Of a DNA stretch of 28,660 nt, positions 9,751 to 21,318 are shown in pieces (positions within the stretch are counted from its first letter, which is position 1; the number at the start of each line of letters is the position of its first letter). Below the pieces are notes generated by a model. The model ran no database searches. It saw only the letters and a program-made list of their open reading frames with translations, and was not told the DNA's origin. Origin of the DNA: Chara braunii (taxonomy: Eukaryota; Streptophyta; Charophyceae; Charales; Characeae). The DNA is taken from the NCBI GenBank assembly GCA_003427395.1, contig BFEA01000561.1, positions 993,701 to 1,022,360 of the forward strand. Reading direction: 5' to 3'. Position numbers and translations under genes: made by a program.

Positions 9751-12700
9751 ATGCTAGAGGAAAGGGGGGCCCAAAGAACTAGGGCAACCAGCACACCAAG
9801 GGCAAGTAACAAGAGTAGAGGGGAATTGGAAATCAGATCATGGAATGTAAGAGGATTAGCAACCATATTATCTACACCGGTCATGTGGTACGACTTTGTC
9901 GACATGACAGGATGGATGGACAACAGACCCCCAGACATTTTATGTTTGCAAGAAACACGTTTGTCCTCAATAGAAGAACATCAGAATATATTAAAAGAAA
10001 TTTTAAGAAGGTTAAGACACAAAGGATGTAGAATGGGCAGCCAGTCCCAAGGTAGCATCATCAGGGGTACTAACATTAATACATGAAAAATTGGAGGCAT
10101 CACAATTCTTAAAAATAGAAAGAGCCACGAAGGATGAACAAGAAGGTAGATGGGTATGGACAAATCTCACTTTTAGAGAGGAGGAATTGTCCATCATCAA
10201 TGCATACGCCCCAAATACTAATGCCCAAAGAAGAATCTTTCTAGAAACAATAAAGCAAGAGTGTCCTAGTCACAAACACCTAATTTTAGCAGGAGATTGG
10301 AATGCCACTTTAGAACCATCCATCGACATAATTTCACATGCTAGGGACAACTTAGATGACTCTAAAGCCCACATAATGCTAGAATTCCTTATAGAGAAAG
10401 CATTGAAAGACACGTATAGAATGTTAAACCCACTCACAAAGGACTGTACTTGTATACGGAAAACTACCCAAGGCATAACTTCCTTCTCTAGAATTGGTTA
10501 TTTCCTCATCTCTGAATCTCTATAGGGAGCCGTCAAAAGCACAAAAAATTTCAAATTCCCTTATTATGGGGGTTTTGACCACAACCAAATTGGGATGCAA
10601 TTAACTTTGTCACTCAACAATACACCCGGTAAAAACTTCTTCAAACTAAACAACTCCTTAATAACACTTGAACATTTCAAAAGAGGAGTTAAACAGATAT
10701 GGGGAATCCACAAGCGAGAAGTAAAAACCATAGGGATAATAAATATGCTACCTAAAGCAATCTCAGAACTGAGTAGATGGTTGAGTATGGCATCTAGAGC
10801 AGAGGCCAAAAAAAGGAAGGCAAGACAAGAGATGCTATAGGCAGTAGTAGAGATAACAAAATTCAACTTAATAGATAACCCAGGATCATCTATCTATGAA
10901 GAATTACTAGAAGAAGCGAGGGAAGAACTAAAAAAATGGGCAGACTGGAATAGACAAGGGTTAGCCGTCAGAGCCAGAGTGAAGGATTGGGAAAGCAATG
11001 AGACAATGTCGAAATATTTTTTTCAAAAAATTAAATCCAATTGCAGAAATAGCAAAATTCTAGGGCTAAGAAACAATCAAGGCACAGTGCTAACTATCCA
11101 AACGGGCATTCTCAAAGTAGCCACAAACTTCTATCAATACCTCTACACTTTGAGAGCAACGGATTTCGACCAGGGAGAGGTGACCAGAGCAAGGGATAAA
11201 TTTCTAAGACATTTGAAGGTGAGCATAAAACCAGAGGCAGCCAAATATTTAGACAAAGACCTCACTAAACAAGAATTATATGATGCCTTAAGGAGAATGC
11301 AACCAAATAAAGTCCTCGGAAGGGATGGACTAACCAAAGAATTTTGGGTTGAAAAATGGCATATAATGGGTGAAGATCTTTTCAATTTTTTCCATGAAGC
11401 CTATAAAAAAGGAATTCTAGGGGCAGAAGTAAGTACCGGAGTGGTCACCCTTATGTACAAAAAAGGAGACAGACAAGACATAAGGAACTATAAACCCATT
11501 ACTCTACTACCAATAGCCTACAAGATACTAGGAAAGAGACTAGCCAACCGTATAAAAAATGTAACGGATAAATGCTTTGACATAGATCAAACAGGTTTCA
11601 TCCCAGGCAGATACATACTAGATAATATGGTATGTTTAAACGATGCCACTAAGCAAATAAGGGACAAGCGATTGCAAGCAGCCATACTCTTCTTTGATTT
11701 TGAAAAGGCATACGACCAGGTAAATTGGGACTTCCTACAACTAAGCATGGAATGAATGGGAGTAGGCTCAAACTTCAGAAGATGGGTAAGGGTACTGTAC
11801 GCTGAAGAAAGAGGAATGGTACAAGTAAATGGACATCCATCAGAAACCTACAAAATGACTGGATCTGTCAGACAAGGCGACCCACTAGCAGCGCCAATTT
11901 TTTTTTCCGTCATGGAGGCAATAACAAGCTTCTTACGAAAGGACCCCTCGATAGACAGACTTTCATTGCAAGAGACATGTAGATGTATCTCTTTTCCCAC
12001 AGTCATGCTTTTTGCAGACGACCTCACAGTCCTAATCAGAGCTACAGACTCTTCCTTTCAGGCCTTGATAAGAGCAATGCAAGCCTTCCAGTTAGCCTTA
12101 GAAATGAAGATTAACTGGAAAAAAACGGTAGGTTGGTGGGTGTCTACCCAACCGCCCCCCCAAGAGTCAGCTGACACGCAAGGCCTACAGTGGTTAAGTC
12201 TCCAAGAACCCATGAGATTCTTAGGAATCTCAGTATCAGTGGAAGGAGTGAATGAGAGCATAGGCCCGAACATACTAGCCAAAATCATAAATAAACTAAC
12301 AGGATGGCAGAAGGTCTACACCTCCCTATTGGGCAAAGCGCTTGTACTAAATACATCCATTCTTTCTATAGCTTGGTACACAGCTTCCATATGGGATCCT
12401 CCTAAATATTTAATCTCAACGCTTAAGAAAAAAACAGGAGCTTACATATGGACAGGAGACGCGACCAAAGACAAATTTATCTCCAAAGTAGCCTGGATGT
12501 ACTAACCAGACAGGGTGGACTGGGGTTGATAAACCCAATAAACCAATACAAAGCTCTACAAACTAAATGGATAAACAAAATCATTCTACATAAAGAGTTA
12601 CCATGGCATGATATGTCATTGTACCAGATCCGAAATCTAGTGCCTTTCAAAGTCGACCCGCAAATAGAAGGATGCCACTGGATAATGAACAAGACATGGA

Positions 12701-13416
12701 CCCCAAGAACATAAAACAACAGAGACAACAATAATCAGCAGACCAACAGGGACCCCCCAAGCAAACACTCGAAAACACTTATCAATCACTGGAGAGAAGC
12801 CTTTCCAGAAAGAGTTAGAAAACCAAGAATTAAGGACGAAGTGCTAAGGCAACGACTATTTGGAAACTCACTTATTCTAGATGAAAATGGTAATCCTTGG
12901 TCCTTAACAAGCAAGGGCAGAAGATGGAGAAAGTGGGTGGAAAAAGGGGTCTGGAAAATAGAGCACATCTGGAAAGAAGAGGAGAAGAGATGGATAAAGG
13001 CCTCAGAACTAAGACAACAACTCAAAGGAAGCCATAACTTAGTGAAAAACCCGGAGGAGATAACAGACAGTATACCGCTAAATTGGAAGGCACAACTAAA
13101 AGGAGAAATCAAATGGGAGTTAGGGGATTGGGCTACGGATAAAGGGCATGTGATGCCACTAGTAGCTCTTAAATTTGTAAAACGGGTGAGCAATCAGAGT
13201 AACGTAGCAGAATTCACAGTGCACGAGTTGTTGGACAAACACAAAACATTAACAAGGGTAGCAGAGGAAAGCATAACAACCTTATAATTCAACCTAAATA
13301 ACATGAGAAAAATAAGAACGTGGATGCAAAAAGAAAAAGGAGCACCATCAACTACAGAAATAACCCCCAAGAATGTGGAGGGTAAAAAAGATAGTCAATT
13401 TGCAAGACTACACAGT
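9751..13416 (+). pseudogene. LINE ORF2, endonuclease and reverse transcriptase (broken), 5' part
   Basis: ATG 9751 begins the endonuclease: SWNVRGL and DILCLQETRL give the catalytic Asn and Glu. The frame shifts between 10030 and 10090, then IINAYAPN, LILAGDWNAT and SRIGYFLIS follow; the last is normally SRID, so the conserved Asp is Gly here. Reverse transcriptase follows, with motif A FFDFEKAYDQV (about 11695), motif B SVRQGDPLAAPIFFSV (about 11866) and motif C FADD (about 12012), then LRFLGISV-like and thumb sequences. Stops lie at 10523, 10838, 11753, 12712 and 13285. Frameshifts lie near 12480 (frame 2 to 1) and near 13380. The enzyme would nick target DNA and prime reverse transcription of LINE RNA in the nucleus. 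The region ends where the chromovirus inserted. Confidence 0.9.
13413..13416. repeat. Target-site duplication CAGT, left copy
   Basis: CAGT directly precedes the left LTR and recurs directly after the right LTR at 22413-22416. Both copies are LINE ORF2 sequence. Confidence 0.85.
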
Positions 13417-14572
13417 TGTTATGAACTTGGTTGTCTGACGATTTTCAGCGCCACTCACACACAGACACTCTCACACACGCCCATACATGCATAAGATGGA
13501 GGGGAGAGGAGACAGAGTCCAGACTGTACACAAATCAAAATAGGCAGCGGAATACAGCTATGCACAGGTGGGGAGAAGACACACAGTGTTCCTCACTCTC
13601 TGACAGTACTCCCAACAACCAATCACAAGAAGAAACCTGCGAGGATAACAATNNNNNNNNNNNNNNNNNNNNNNNNNNNNNNNNNNNNNNNNNNNNNNNN
13701 NNNNNNNNNNNNTCGGATTCACACTGATGATGAGCCAATTAAAACCAAATATCGTTACAGAGTTTGTTCCAGTATCTCGCCACTTTCAGAACCCCGCATT
13801 CCACTCTTTACCCTACACCCAGTCAGTAGCGCAACACCGAAATGGCTTCCCAGAGGCCAGCGCCAACCACCCAGATGAAAAGCAGATCCTGCGATGAAGT
13901 CTTCAGTGCCGATGAACAACTATAACGAAGAAACAGTCAGCTATGGCTGCCGCCACCCACGAATACCTAGTGAAGAGCCTCGACATAGCCCTGCCAGGCG
14001 CAGATACCCTCCAGGGTAGATGCGCTGAGGATGCCCCAGCTTTGGCAACCTTCTGAAGGCCGGTTATGGCTGCCGTCCACGGCAAGGGTCTCAGGATGCC
14101 GCCTGTAGACAATCACCACCACCAACTTGCTTGGCTTCTCCAAACGCTGCTTTACAAGAATGAACAGCCAAAAGTCCTGAACCGATTTTCCTAAACTATT
14201 AATAGATCCACACTACCCTAACCTAGACCTAGACCCGACTGACTGGACCGACCGGTACCATTCCAGTTTCGGCCTCTCGGCCTCTCCCTACCCGGCTATA
14301 GGCTATAGGACCGTCTATCGGTATACGCCCTTCGAGCCTGTCCGTCCTAGGGGTAGCCCGGGTCTGCTATACGCAGTGAGGGTCGTTGTAGGAAATTCGA
14401 AATAGCGTTGGGCCTATATTTCCCATATTTGCAGATATGTCCCTCACAAATTTTCCTTACAGGTAGGTCTCTCGGTTAGCCCTCAGCCAAACAAAATTGC
14501 GACTCTAACCTACTGTTGTTACTGTACAGCCTCGCAGTCAGTCTCGACAGTCAAAATCAGCAAGTCGTTGCA
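13417..14572 (-). repeat. 3' LTR of the chromovirus
   Basis: On the plus strand it begins TGTTATGAAC and ends GTCGTTGCA, so it has TG...CA ends. It matches 21333-22412 along its length. It keeps a ~14-bp segment (near 14463-14480) that the other LTR lacks and the solo LTR at 26864-28099 retains, so the other copy has the deletion. It contains a 60-N gap at 13653-13712. Confidence 0.95.
13653..13712. other. Assembly gap (60 N), probably spurious
   Basis: The sequences flanking the gap (GAGGATAACAAT and TCGGATTCACAC) are directly joined in the other LTR (about 21556-21580), sharing one T. Nothing need be missing. Confidence 0.9.
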
Positions 14573-14585
14573 GGCTTACCCCCCC
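14573..14585 (-). other. Polypurine tract of the chromovirus
   Basis: On the minus strand, GGGGGGGTAAGCC immediately precedes the 3' LTR. This is the expected place and a plausible composition for the plus-strand primer of reverse transcription. Confidence 0.7.
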
Positions 14586-14605
14586 GGGGAGCGAGGACCT
14601 CCGAG

Positions 14606-15157
14606 CTAAGGGTTTAGACGAGCAGATCTGCGAGGGAGTAATCCCTTTTGCGTTGCTTCGTACCGTAGGACTACAGACTTTGTTGTCTTGAGAAGTTCCT
14701 TCCGTGTGAACCACCTGTCCTCAGTATGAGGTTGGAAGGCAAACTTCACAAGGTACTGCCGGTCGGGGCCAGTGCCCCACTCATCCTTAATAAATTCCAC
14801 ATCATATCCCTTACCAGGGATCGGTGGACCAAATTGAGGGGGCCGGTTTGGGAATGCATCAGCTGAGGTAAAAGGGAGCAACTTGGATGCATGAAAGACC
14901 GGATAGGTCTGTAGTTGCAGTGGGACGTCAATAACGTACGACGGGCCAAATGGATCCACGCCCACTGTATCTAACACCTGCCACGGGCCCAGATAACGGG
15001 GCAACAGCTTGGGAGAGATATCCTCCTCCCTCGACAGCTCAGAACTGGCTACCCAGACATAGTCACCAGTGCGGATGGGGGAAGGCCGCCTATGGCAATT
15101 AGCTTGTTCAATCATCGCCTTTTGGGCTTTGAACAAGTTCGCCCGTGCTCTTTCCAC
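14606..15157 (-). pseudogene. Integrase C-terminus with GPY/F-like module and chromodomain
   Basis: This 183-codon frame carries the DNA-binding tail of integrase: GDYVWVASSEL, YLGPWQVLDTVG and GPSYVIDVP (residues about 31-80), a GPY/F-like module. A chromodomain follows at residues 118-158, with YDVEFIKDEW, QYLVKF and DRWFTRKEL. Of the three residues that usually form the methyl-lysine cage, Tyr118 and Trp149 are present, while the central Trp is Phe139. Chromodomains steer these elements to histone-marked chromatin (established for chromoviruses). The frame is in the integrase phase but is separated from the catalytic core by frame breaks between 15160 and 15380. It ends 20 bp before the polypurine tract, so it is the end of pol. 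Confidence 0.85.
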
Positions 15158-15379
15158 ATCTATGCGATAGCGTCAGGCAAACTCTGCGGTGCCTGGTGTC
15201 AGGTCAGACTTAGCCTTATCGATGATATCATCGAGAGGCTGCCGTTGTTCACGTCCCTAGTGCAACCGGTATCGATTGAACCCAGTCGAGGAGTGGACAG
15301 ACATGTTATAAACAAGGTGTGCTCGAGCCAAGTGGAGATCCCAATCCTGCTGATCCGGAGAGATGACACGACGCACCAA

Positions 15380-15988
15380 TTAGAATAAGACGTGGTTCAT
15401 CACTTCAGCCTGACCATTGGCTTCAGGATGATGACCAGAAGTCATGTCCAATCGTGAGTGCAAGTAGTCCTTGTAGTAGGACTGCAAGTCATTGCTGCGA
15501 AATCGGGGGTCTCTATCACAGACTTCAAAAGTGGGCGGTTCATGGTGACTGACCCACCTCTCTGAGAAAGCTGCTCTCACAGTCGGGACCCTAGGTACCT
15601 CTGGCAAGGGGATGAACTCTGCGTATTTGGAGAACCTGTCCACGCAGACCATGACCTGACGCATGCCACGAGGGGTGGTCTTACCTAAATATGTGAAATC
15701 AATCGACACAGATTCAGCAGGGCCATCAGGTATGGGTAAGGGTTTGAGTAGTCCCAGAGGAGTTCTACGCTGGATTTTATTCCTCTGGCAAAGCTCACAG
15801 GTTTCCACATATCGCAGCATATCACTCCGCATCTCCTTCCAGAAGAAGCGCTGCGACAGGGCTGCATATGACTTTAAGAACCCAAAATGTCCACGTGCAT
15901 CATGACACTCTGACATCAGCAGTGTCCTGAGCCGCTGATCCTGGGGAATGCACAAACGTTCCTCACCTCTGCTGTAGGTATACAGCAA
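15380..15988 (-). pseudogene. Integrase zinc-binding domain and catalytic core
   Basis: The 202-codon frame has an HHCC zinc domain (His29, His34, Cys64, Cys67) followed by a DDE core: Asp97 in SVSIDFTYL, Asp158 in VCDRDPRF and Glu195 in NGQAEVMN. All three catalytic residues remain, with about 36 residues between the second Asp and Glu. Integrase joins the element's cDNA to host DNA. Upstream, the RNase H tail (VADALSRRPDS, near 16170) lies in a different frame, and downstream the reading frame fails at about 15380. Both breaks show that pol is not translatable as one protein. Confidence 0.9.
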
Positions 15989-16247
15989 GTCTGAACTCAG
16001 GGCATAGTCGGGTTCAGAATTGGGATCCGCTTGCAGATTCCTGACTATGGGTCCATAAGTCGGGTCCTGAGGCAGAAGACGAGCAATGGTCTGACGGATC
16101 TCCTCTCCAAAGGAGTGAGTAGAGGAGATCAGTGCAAAAGAGTCAGGCCTACGAGAGAGGGCATCTGCTACCCTTCTTGTGCTTCAGTTCAAAGTCAAAC
16201 ATGTCGATGAACTGAATGTAACGTGCCAACTTGTCATTTAACTACCC

Positions 16248-17732
16248 CTAGGACTTCATCCACTGTAAGGTGGAGTGATCAGAGAAGATCTTGAAGTGTC
16301 TTCCCAAGAGAAAGTGCTTCCTATGTTTCAAGGCACAAACAAGAGCATATAGCTCTTTCTCGTAGGTAGATTCCTGAAGCTTCTGAGTTTTGATCTTCTT
16401 ACTCATGAACTCTCGAGGCCGTAGACCATTCCCATCATCTTGCTGAAGAACTGCCCCAATGCCATACTGACTGGCGTCAGTGGTCAGGATGAATGGCAAA
16501 GTGGGGTCAGGCAACTTCAACACTGGTGCATGAGTCAAGGCCTTCTTGAGTCGTGTGAAGGCCAACTGACAGGGAAGGGACCAAAGAAAAGGAGTGTCTT
16601 TCTTTGTTAGGTTGGTCAGGGGTGCAGCCACTGCAAAAAAGTTCCTGACAAACTTTTTGTAGTCTGAGGCTAAACCCATGAAGGACCTGACATCGCTTAC
16701 TGTCTGTGGTTGTGACCACTCTTGAATAGCAACTATCTTGGCTGCTTCAGGAACCAGGCCATCTCCAGAGATTACATGACCCTGATAGATGACAGAGGGA
16801 ACTCCAACGGAGAACTTCTCTCTGTTAATCTTATACTGGCTGTCGCGTAACGACTGAAGGACTAGAGCCAAGTGCTCCGCATGTTCCCTGGCAGTCCGTC
16901 TGAATACCAGGATGTCATCTAGGTAGACAACCATGAACTTGTCCAGGTAAGGCCTGAAGATGCGGTGCATCTCAGTCTGGAAGGTACCTGGGGCATTGCA
17001 AAGTCCAAATGGCATGACCAGAAACTCGTAAGTCCCATATCTGGTCTTGAAGGCTTTCTTATAGACATCCTCCTCTGCCATCTCAATCTGGTGATATCCA
17101 GATTTGAGGTCGACTTTGCTGAATACTGTGCAGCCCTGCACCATATCCAGAAGGTCATCGATCCTAGGAAGAGGCTCTGTACTTTTCCTAGTGATCTCAT
17201 TGAGACCTTTGTAGTCGATGCACATCCTGGATTCTCCATTCCCTTTCGGGACGTAGAGCACTGGTGCGCCAAATTCAGATGTGCTCGGTCGTATCCAGCC
17301 TTTGCTGGTCAGGGTCTCTAACTGTCTTCTGAGCTCCTCAAGCTCAGCAGGGGACATCCTGTAGATGCGGCCCTTTGGAGGGACCGCTCCAGGGAGCAAC
17401 TCGATGTGATGCTTGGTTGGCCGATTGGGTAGTCCAAAGGGCTCCTGCATCAGATCCGCATACTGGTCCACAACCTGCTGTATCTCAGGAGGACAGGAAA
17501 CAGGTGCAGCGTCTGTTTGCTTGACCAGAGATAAAAACAAACGCTCATGGTCATACTGGCGCAAGAGAGAATAAAACTCCCTTGCTCTTAAACAATAGCA
17601 GCTAGTTTTAGGGTGGTGTTCAACAACAATTCTGCAAGTCTGATACACCCCCTGTCCATTGGGGAGCTCAACCTTAGGGATCTGCCAGTCAATCCTAGGG
17701 TTGATTGCCCGTAGCCACTGCATTGAGAACAC
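16248..17732 (-). pseudogene. Reverse transcriptase and RNase H of the chromovirus
   Basis: This 494-codon frame is the longest in the window. RT motifs include IRPSTSEFGAPVLYV (148-161), FSKVDLKSGYHQIEM (205-218, catalytic Asp208), LVMPFGLCNAPGTFQ (238-252) and YLDD (270-273). RNase H follows with TTDASQYGIGAVLQQ (Asp419), YEKELYAL (Glu460) and SDHSTLQWM (Asp485). All these catalytic residues are present. It stops just after QWMKS at 16248 with two stops close together, and the remaining RNase H tail (LNDKLARYIQFIDMFDFEL) is still readable beyond them. The Met used at 17732 is only the first in the frame; protease should precede it. Confidence 0.95.
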
Positions 17733-17767
17733 CAGATCAAAGGGTAAATCAGGGAATATGTAGAAGT

Positions 17768-18142
17768 TCAGACTGTGTTTGACCTTTCCAGCACTGTCGA
17801 AGGTAACAAGGATACCCCTGACCTTCTCCCTGATAGTGAGAACAGTGGAAAGTCACCTATTCTGACCAGCAACGGTTGCTGCAGCTGTTGAACTTTCATG
17901 CCCAGATGCAGTTTCTTGACATCACTGGGAGACATGAAGTTCCGGGTGGCTCCACAATCCAACAGCCCTTTGATACTGATGTTGTTGATCAGGGGTCGAA
18001 GTAGGATGAGATCAGACTTGCTTTTCTTTTGTTCCTTTAGATGAAGGAAGAAAGCAGCAAGTGACTGAAGCTCATTCTGCTCCGGGTCCTGATCCGGGTC
18101 AGGATCCTCATAGCAGAAGGATGCTGCCCGTGCAGTCCCCAA
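17768..18142 (-). pseudogene. Retropepsin-like protease region
   Basis: The frame carries GLLDCGATRNFMSPSDV (residues about 59-75), the active-site loop of a retroelement aspartic protease, with DCGA in place of the common DSGA or DTGA. Upstream is an acidic linker (YEDPDPDQDPEQNE). The homology ends near residue 105, after which the frame runs into unrelated sequence and stops, so a frameshift separates it from RT. The protease would process the Gag-Pol precursor. Confidence 0.8.
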
Positions 18143-18276
18143 ACTTATAGACTTTGTCTCAATTGAAGCAGATGCAGATTCACCTACCTCAGCAGATGAA
18201 GGTGCAGCACTGGGGGGAACTGCAGTCCCCAGGGTCTGCTTCAGTTTTTTGACCGACCCGGGCCTAGTATGTAAGG

Positions 18277-18315
18277 GCAGTCCTTTAGAAAGTGTTTCCC
18301 CTCACATCTCAAGCA
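18277..18315 (-). pseudogene. Gag CCHC zinc knuckle with one residue missing
   Basis: On the minus strand this reads CLRCEGKHFLKDC. The spacing is CX2CX3HX4C, one residue short of the canonical CX2CX4HX4C; the missing position is where Gly normally precedes His. The knuckle lies between the Gag helical domain and the protease, as in Ty3/gypsy elements generally, in a different frame from both. Loss of a codon may have impaired RNA binding, or it may be a family variant. Confidence 0.7.
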
Positions 18316-18697
18316 GACCCCTCTCTCCTTTCTTCTTCTCCACACTCCCTCCTGGATCATGAGGTCATGCCAGGGGAGGATGGAGGGATTGAGCGGGTCA
18401 GCTGGCATTCGGACGTCTTTTGGCAGGTTAGGGCGTTGGGAGGTAGATGGACGACGTCCCTTGTCCTTCCCCTTGAAACTGGCTGAGGCTGTGGTCGGGG
18501 AAAACTTTTTCTACTGCTGGAGAACTCCCAGAACAGCCTGAGTCAGGGCCGCTGCAACATCTGTCTCAGCAGCTGATCCAGTCCCAACTGATGTTGTATC
18601 AGCCTAGGAGTCTGAATCAGAAGCTGATGCAGATCCTGCATGTGCAAAGGCTGCCTTTCCCTTTCTACCACCATGAGGGAAGGCACCTTTCCTCCTG

Positions 18698-19808
18698 TCA
18701 GAGGAGGGGACCTGGACATGAAGTTTTGCCTCCATGTCTAGGGTTGCACGGCCAAAGGATGGCAACCGAAAACTTCTCAAGGGCTGCCCTGCAGAAGTTG
18801 GTTAGTAAGTTGTCTGCAAACATGACCAAACCAGGGGTGGAAGTTAGCTGCTCGAGCTCTGCAAACAACGATTGCAAGGAACCGCTGTAGCGCTGCTGTC
18901 CCAGGCGAGCAATCCTGTCAGCAGCTTTGCGGGCCCGCTCCTTATCTGCAAAGCGGTCTTCCAGAGCCTGCAGAAGACTGTCCACCCCCAATCCCAAAGC
19001 CCAATCCTCCATTGATTTTTGCAGACCGCTGGAGGTAGAGGTAGCCCACTTTTGAGCAGGCCCCTCCAGTGGTCCCAAAATTGTAGCCACTTTTGTCTGT
19101 TCTGGGCATATGAAGCCCCTCAAGTAAGCCCTGGTCCCTGCAGCCCAGTCCCCAACATCAGTCTTGGGGTCATCCCCTCTTAACTTGTTGGGGGCAGGGA
19201 TCTTGGGACCTCTCTGATCCCCTGCAACAACACATGCAAAAGTGGGTTTGGCTTGACCTTTTGGGAAGGAGGTGGTGAGGGGGAAGAATGACGGGAACCA
19301 GAGGGGGGCGAAGGAGGAGAAGGAGAGGGTTTAGGTTGGAGGACAGGAGACAGGGGAGAAATCAATCGGGCTGCTGTCAGCTGAGCAGTCAAGTCCTGTA
19401 TTGCTTTCAGGATCTTGGACTGCTGAGCTTCCAGGTTGTGTACCCTGTTTTCCAAGCCGCTCATCCCACTTTGTGAAGTAGGAACTGGTGGCCTTGTGCC
19501 CCAGAATGGCCCACTCCGCCAGATTCTTGTTCACCTAGGAGCAACGGTCATCTGCCAAGACTTTGCCTAGCTGCTCCAACAGGTACTCCCTCCTGGAAGT
19601 ATCTGTTGCAGCCTCTAGCTCGGCTGCTTTCTGCCGCTCGAGTTCTGCTAGCAGCGCCTGCTGCTGCTGCAGCCTTTCCTGTAGCTCCTTCTTCTTCTGC
19701 TGAGTAGCCTGTTAGAGGAGGAGTAGGAGTGGAGGTCGAAGGATATTCTCCTTCTACCTTCATTACTACTTCTACCTGTGGCTGCTGCTGAGCCCCCTCA
19801 TTCACCAT
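18698..19808 (-). pseudogene. Gag capsid-like region (broken into several frames)
   Basis: The probable Gag start is the ATG at 19808 (MVNEGAQQQP...), and that frame stops at 19548. A coiled-coil-like segment, MSGLENRVHNLEAQQSKILK, then a Pro/Ser-rich stretch, lies in another frame at 19464-19180. A retrotransposon-Gag-like helical segment lies in a third frame at 19123-18698, with WALGLGVDSLLQALEDRFA followed by KERARKAADRIARLGQQ and SLQSLFAELEQL. Gag forms the particle that encloses element RNA. The assignment rests on order and on the Gag-like W...F...L pattern; the N-terminal part is less certain. Confidence 0.75.
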
Positions 19809-21318
19809 TTTCCCTCTTCAGAAAACGAAATAACAGACAAACAGCAAAGAGTATGCAGCGATATACAGATTCCTCCAGACACTCAGAAATCGCTGCTATC
19901 TCATACACAAAAGTCAGGTGGGTGAACAGGCAACAAGCGATTTGGGTTGGAACAGTCTCTCTGGGTCAGAGGTCAGACATGCAGTTAGTCCAGTAAAATC
20001 AATCACACGATTTCCTTTTACTGACCCTGCACCACATTGGAGTTAGCATACACCACTTCAGTAGTTCTAGAGATACCCTAGATTTCTCGAGCCCATTAGA
20101 AAGCAAGAGTAACCAGTGAGAATGAAAGAAGATGGCAAGTACAAACAAGAATGATCAAACAAACCGAGCGATTCAGTCAGGGACCCTAAATTCTAGTCCA
20201 GACTCCAATTTCGGCCCTGGTGACTCTGGTAGCCATACCCTAGGGTATGGTGAAGTATAGTATTCACTGTATCTAGTGAAATACTAGAAATCCAATTAAG
20301 CGCTTCTGCAGTAGTGACTATTTTTGGATTGCGATTTACTGGGAACTGACAGAATTGAGTTCCGACGGACATAATTGAAGTTATGACTGACCCTAGTTAG
20401 CATAGGCTATAATTAGACTCAGCGCAAAATTACAATTCACAGTATCTCTACCTTTCCAGTACAGAATTCACAGTCTGAGCCTCCTAGATCAAGCGCAATA
20501 CAGTCAGTCAGTCACCGAACAATGTTGGATAGAAAAGAGTCAACAGAGGGTAAGAAACAAGCAGGAGGAGGTAGGAGAGTGATGGCTATGGCTGTCATGC
20601 AGTCTGCGATTTTCAATTCCAGTCACTGACAAACAGATAGACCATCAATACTGATTATTCTAACCCTATCTGAATCGCTATATAGGGATGTGCATGGAAC
20701 GGACTCACTTTCAGAGTTTCTTGTAGAGCTTGATGAAGATCTGGCTATGGCAGGCTGAAACCCTCGTCTCGCCAATTTCTTCCATAAATTCCTCCTCTTT
20801 CCACACACAAAATCTCTCCAAACTTGTTGATTATCTTCAGGATCCTGATGCGCTACAACCCCTCTAGCCAGATACACTGGATCTGACCCTGTGGCGCCCA
20901 GAGTGCCAACAAGAAATTATCTTGCCACATAACCCCACAACCGATGATGCTATAAATAGCCTCAGATGAGGTTAATTTCACCTGAGATTGACACAGACTG
21001 TCAATCTCCCTGAGCAGCGAAGCCGCTCAGAGGATTCTGAAGTCCTCAGGGGCAATTCGCCACTCTGAGGCAATTCGCAATACTGCCCTCAGGGTTGGCT
21101 ATGGCGAATTAGCCCTATTCTCGCCACTTCCTTGCAAGCGCCCTGACAGGCTCAGTGCGCTTGTTTAGTGCAACCACTGAACTCCTGAATTCACCGCTTG
21201 AAATCTTCTTCCCTGTTGTCTCAGTACTGGAGAAGATGAATCGCCATGAAGCTTCTCGCCAGCAGATGAAGAAGATGCCTCTATTGCACTCAATCCTCAG
21301 TGCTCCAATTCCGATCCC
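19809..21318 (-). other. Chromovirus 5' leader between primer site and gag
   Basis: About 1.5 kb separates the primer-binding site from the gag start, long for a gypsy leader. One 84-codon minus frame (20623-20877) has no recognised domain. Near 20990-21110 there are short direct and inverted words (CTCAG, CTGAG, GGCAATTCGC twice). I recognise no additional gene. Confidence 0.6.

Larger units (their letters stand above)
6790..13416 (+). mobile_element. LINE (non-LTR retrotransposon), 5' portion, interrupted by a chromovirus
   Basis: This part holds the 5' leader, ORF1 (gag-like, CCHC) and most of ORF2 (apurinic-type endonuclease plus reverse transcriptase), all in plus orientation. The element resumes at 22417 after the inserted LTR retrotransposon. 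The 5' boundary is not visible; 6790 is placed just after the hairpin cluster and just before a G-rich stretch ahead of ORF1. The tandem repeats and hairpins upstream could also be part of its leader. Domain order ORF1-CCHC, EN, RT, C-terminal zinc finger is that of plant L1-type LINEs. Numerous stops and frameshifts make it non-autonomous. Confidence 0.88.

Noticed and set aside
13535-13738. Open frames spanning the N gap
   Set aside because: They include unknown residues and lie inside an LTR; they are not coding.
16965-17321. Plus-strand open frame opposite chromovirus RT
   Set aside because: A shadow of the reverse transcriptase frame, with no independent homology.
18130-18165. A further copy of the shared hairpin loop, because CCCAAACTTAT occurs here
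   Set aside because: It is inside the protease-proximal coding region of the chromovirus and has no complementary stem; a chance match of 11 bases.
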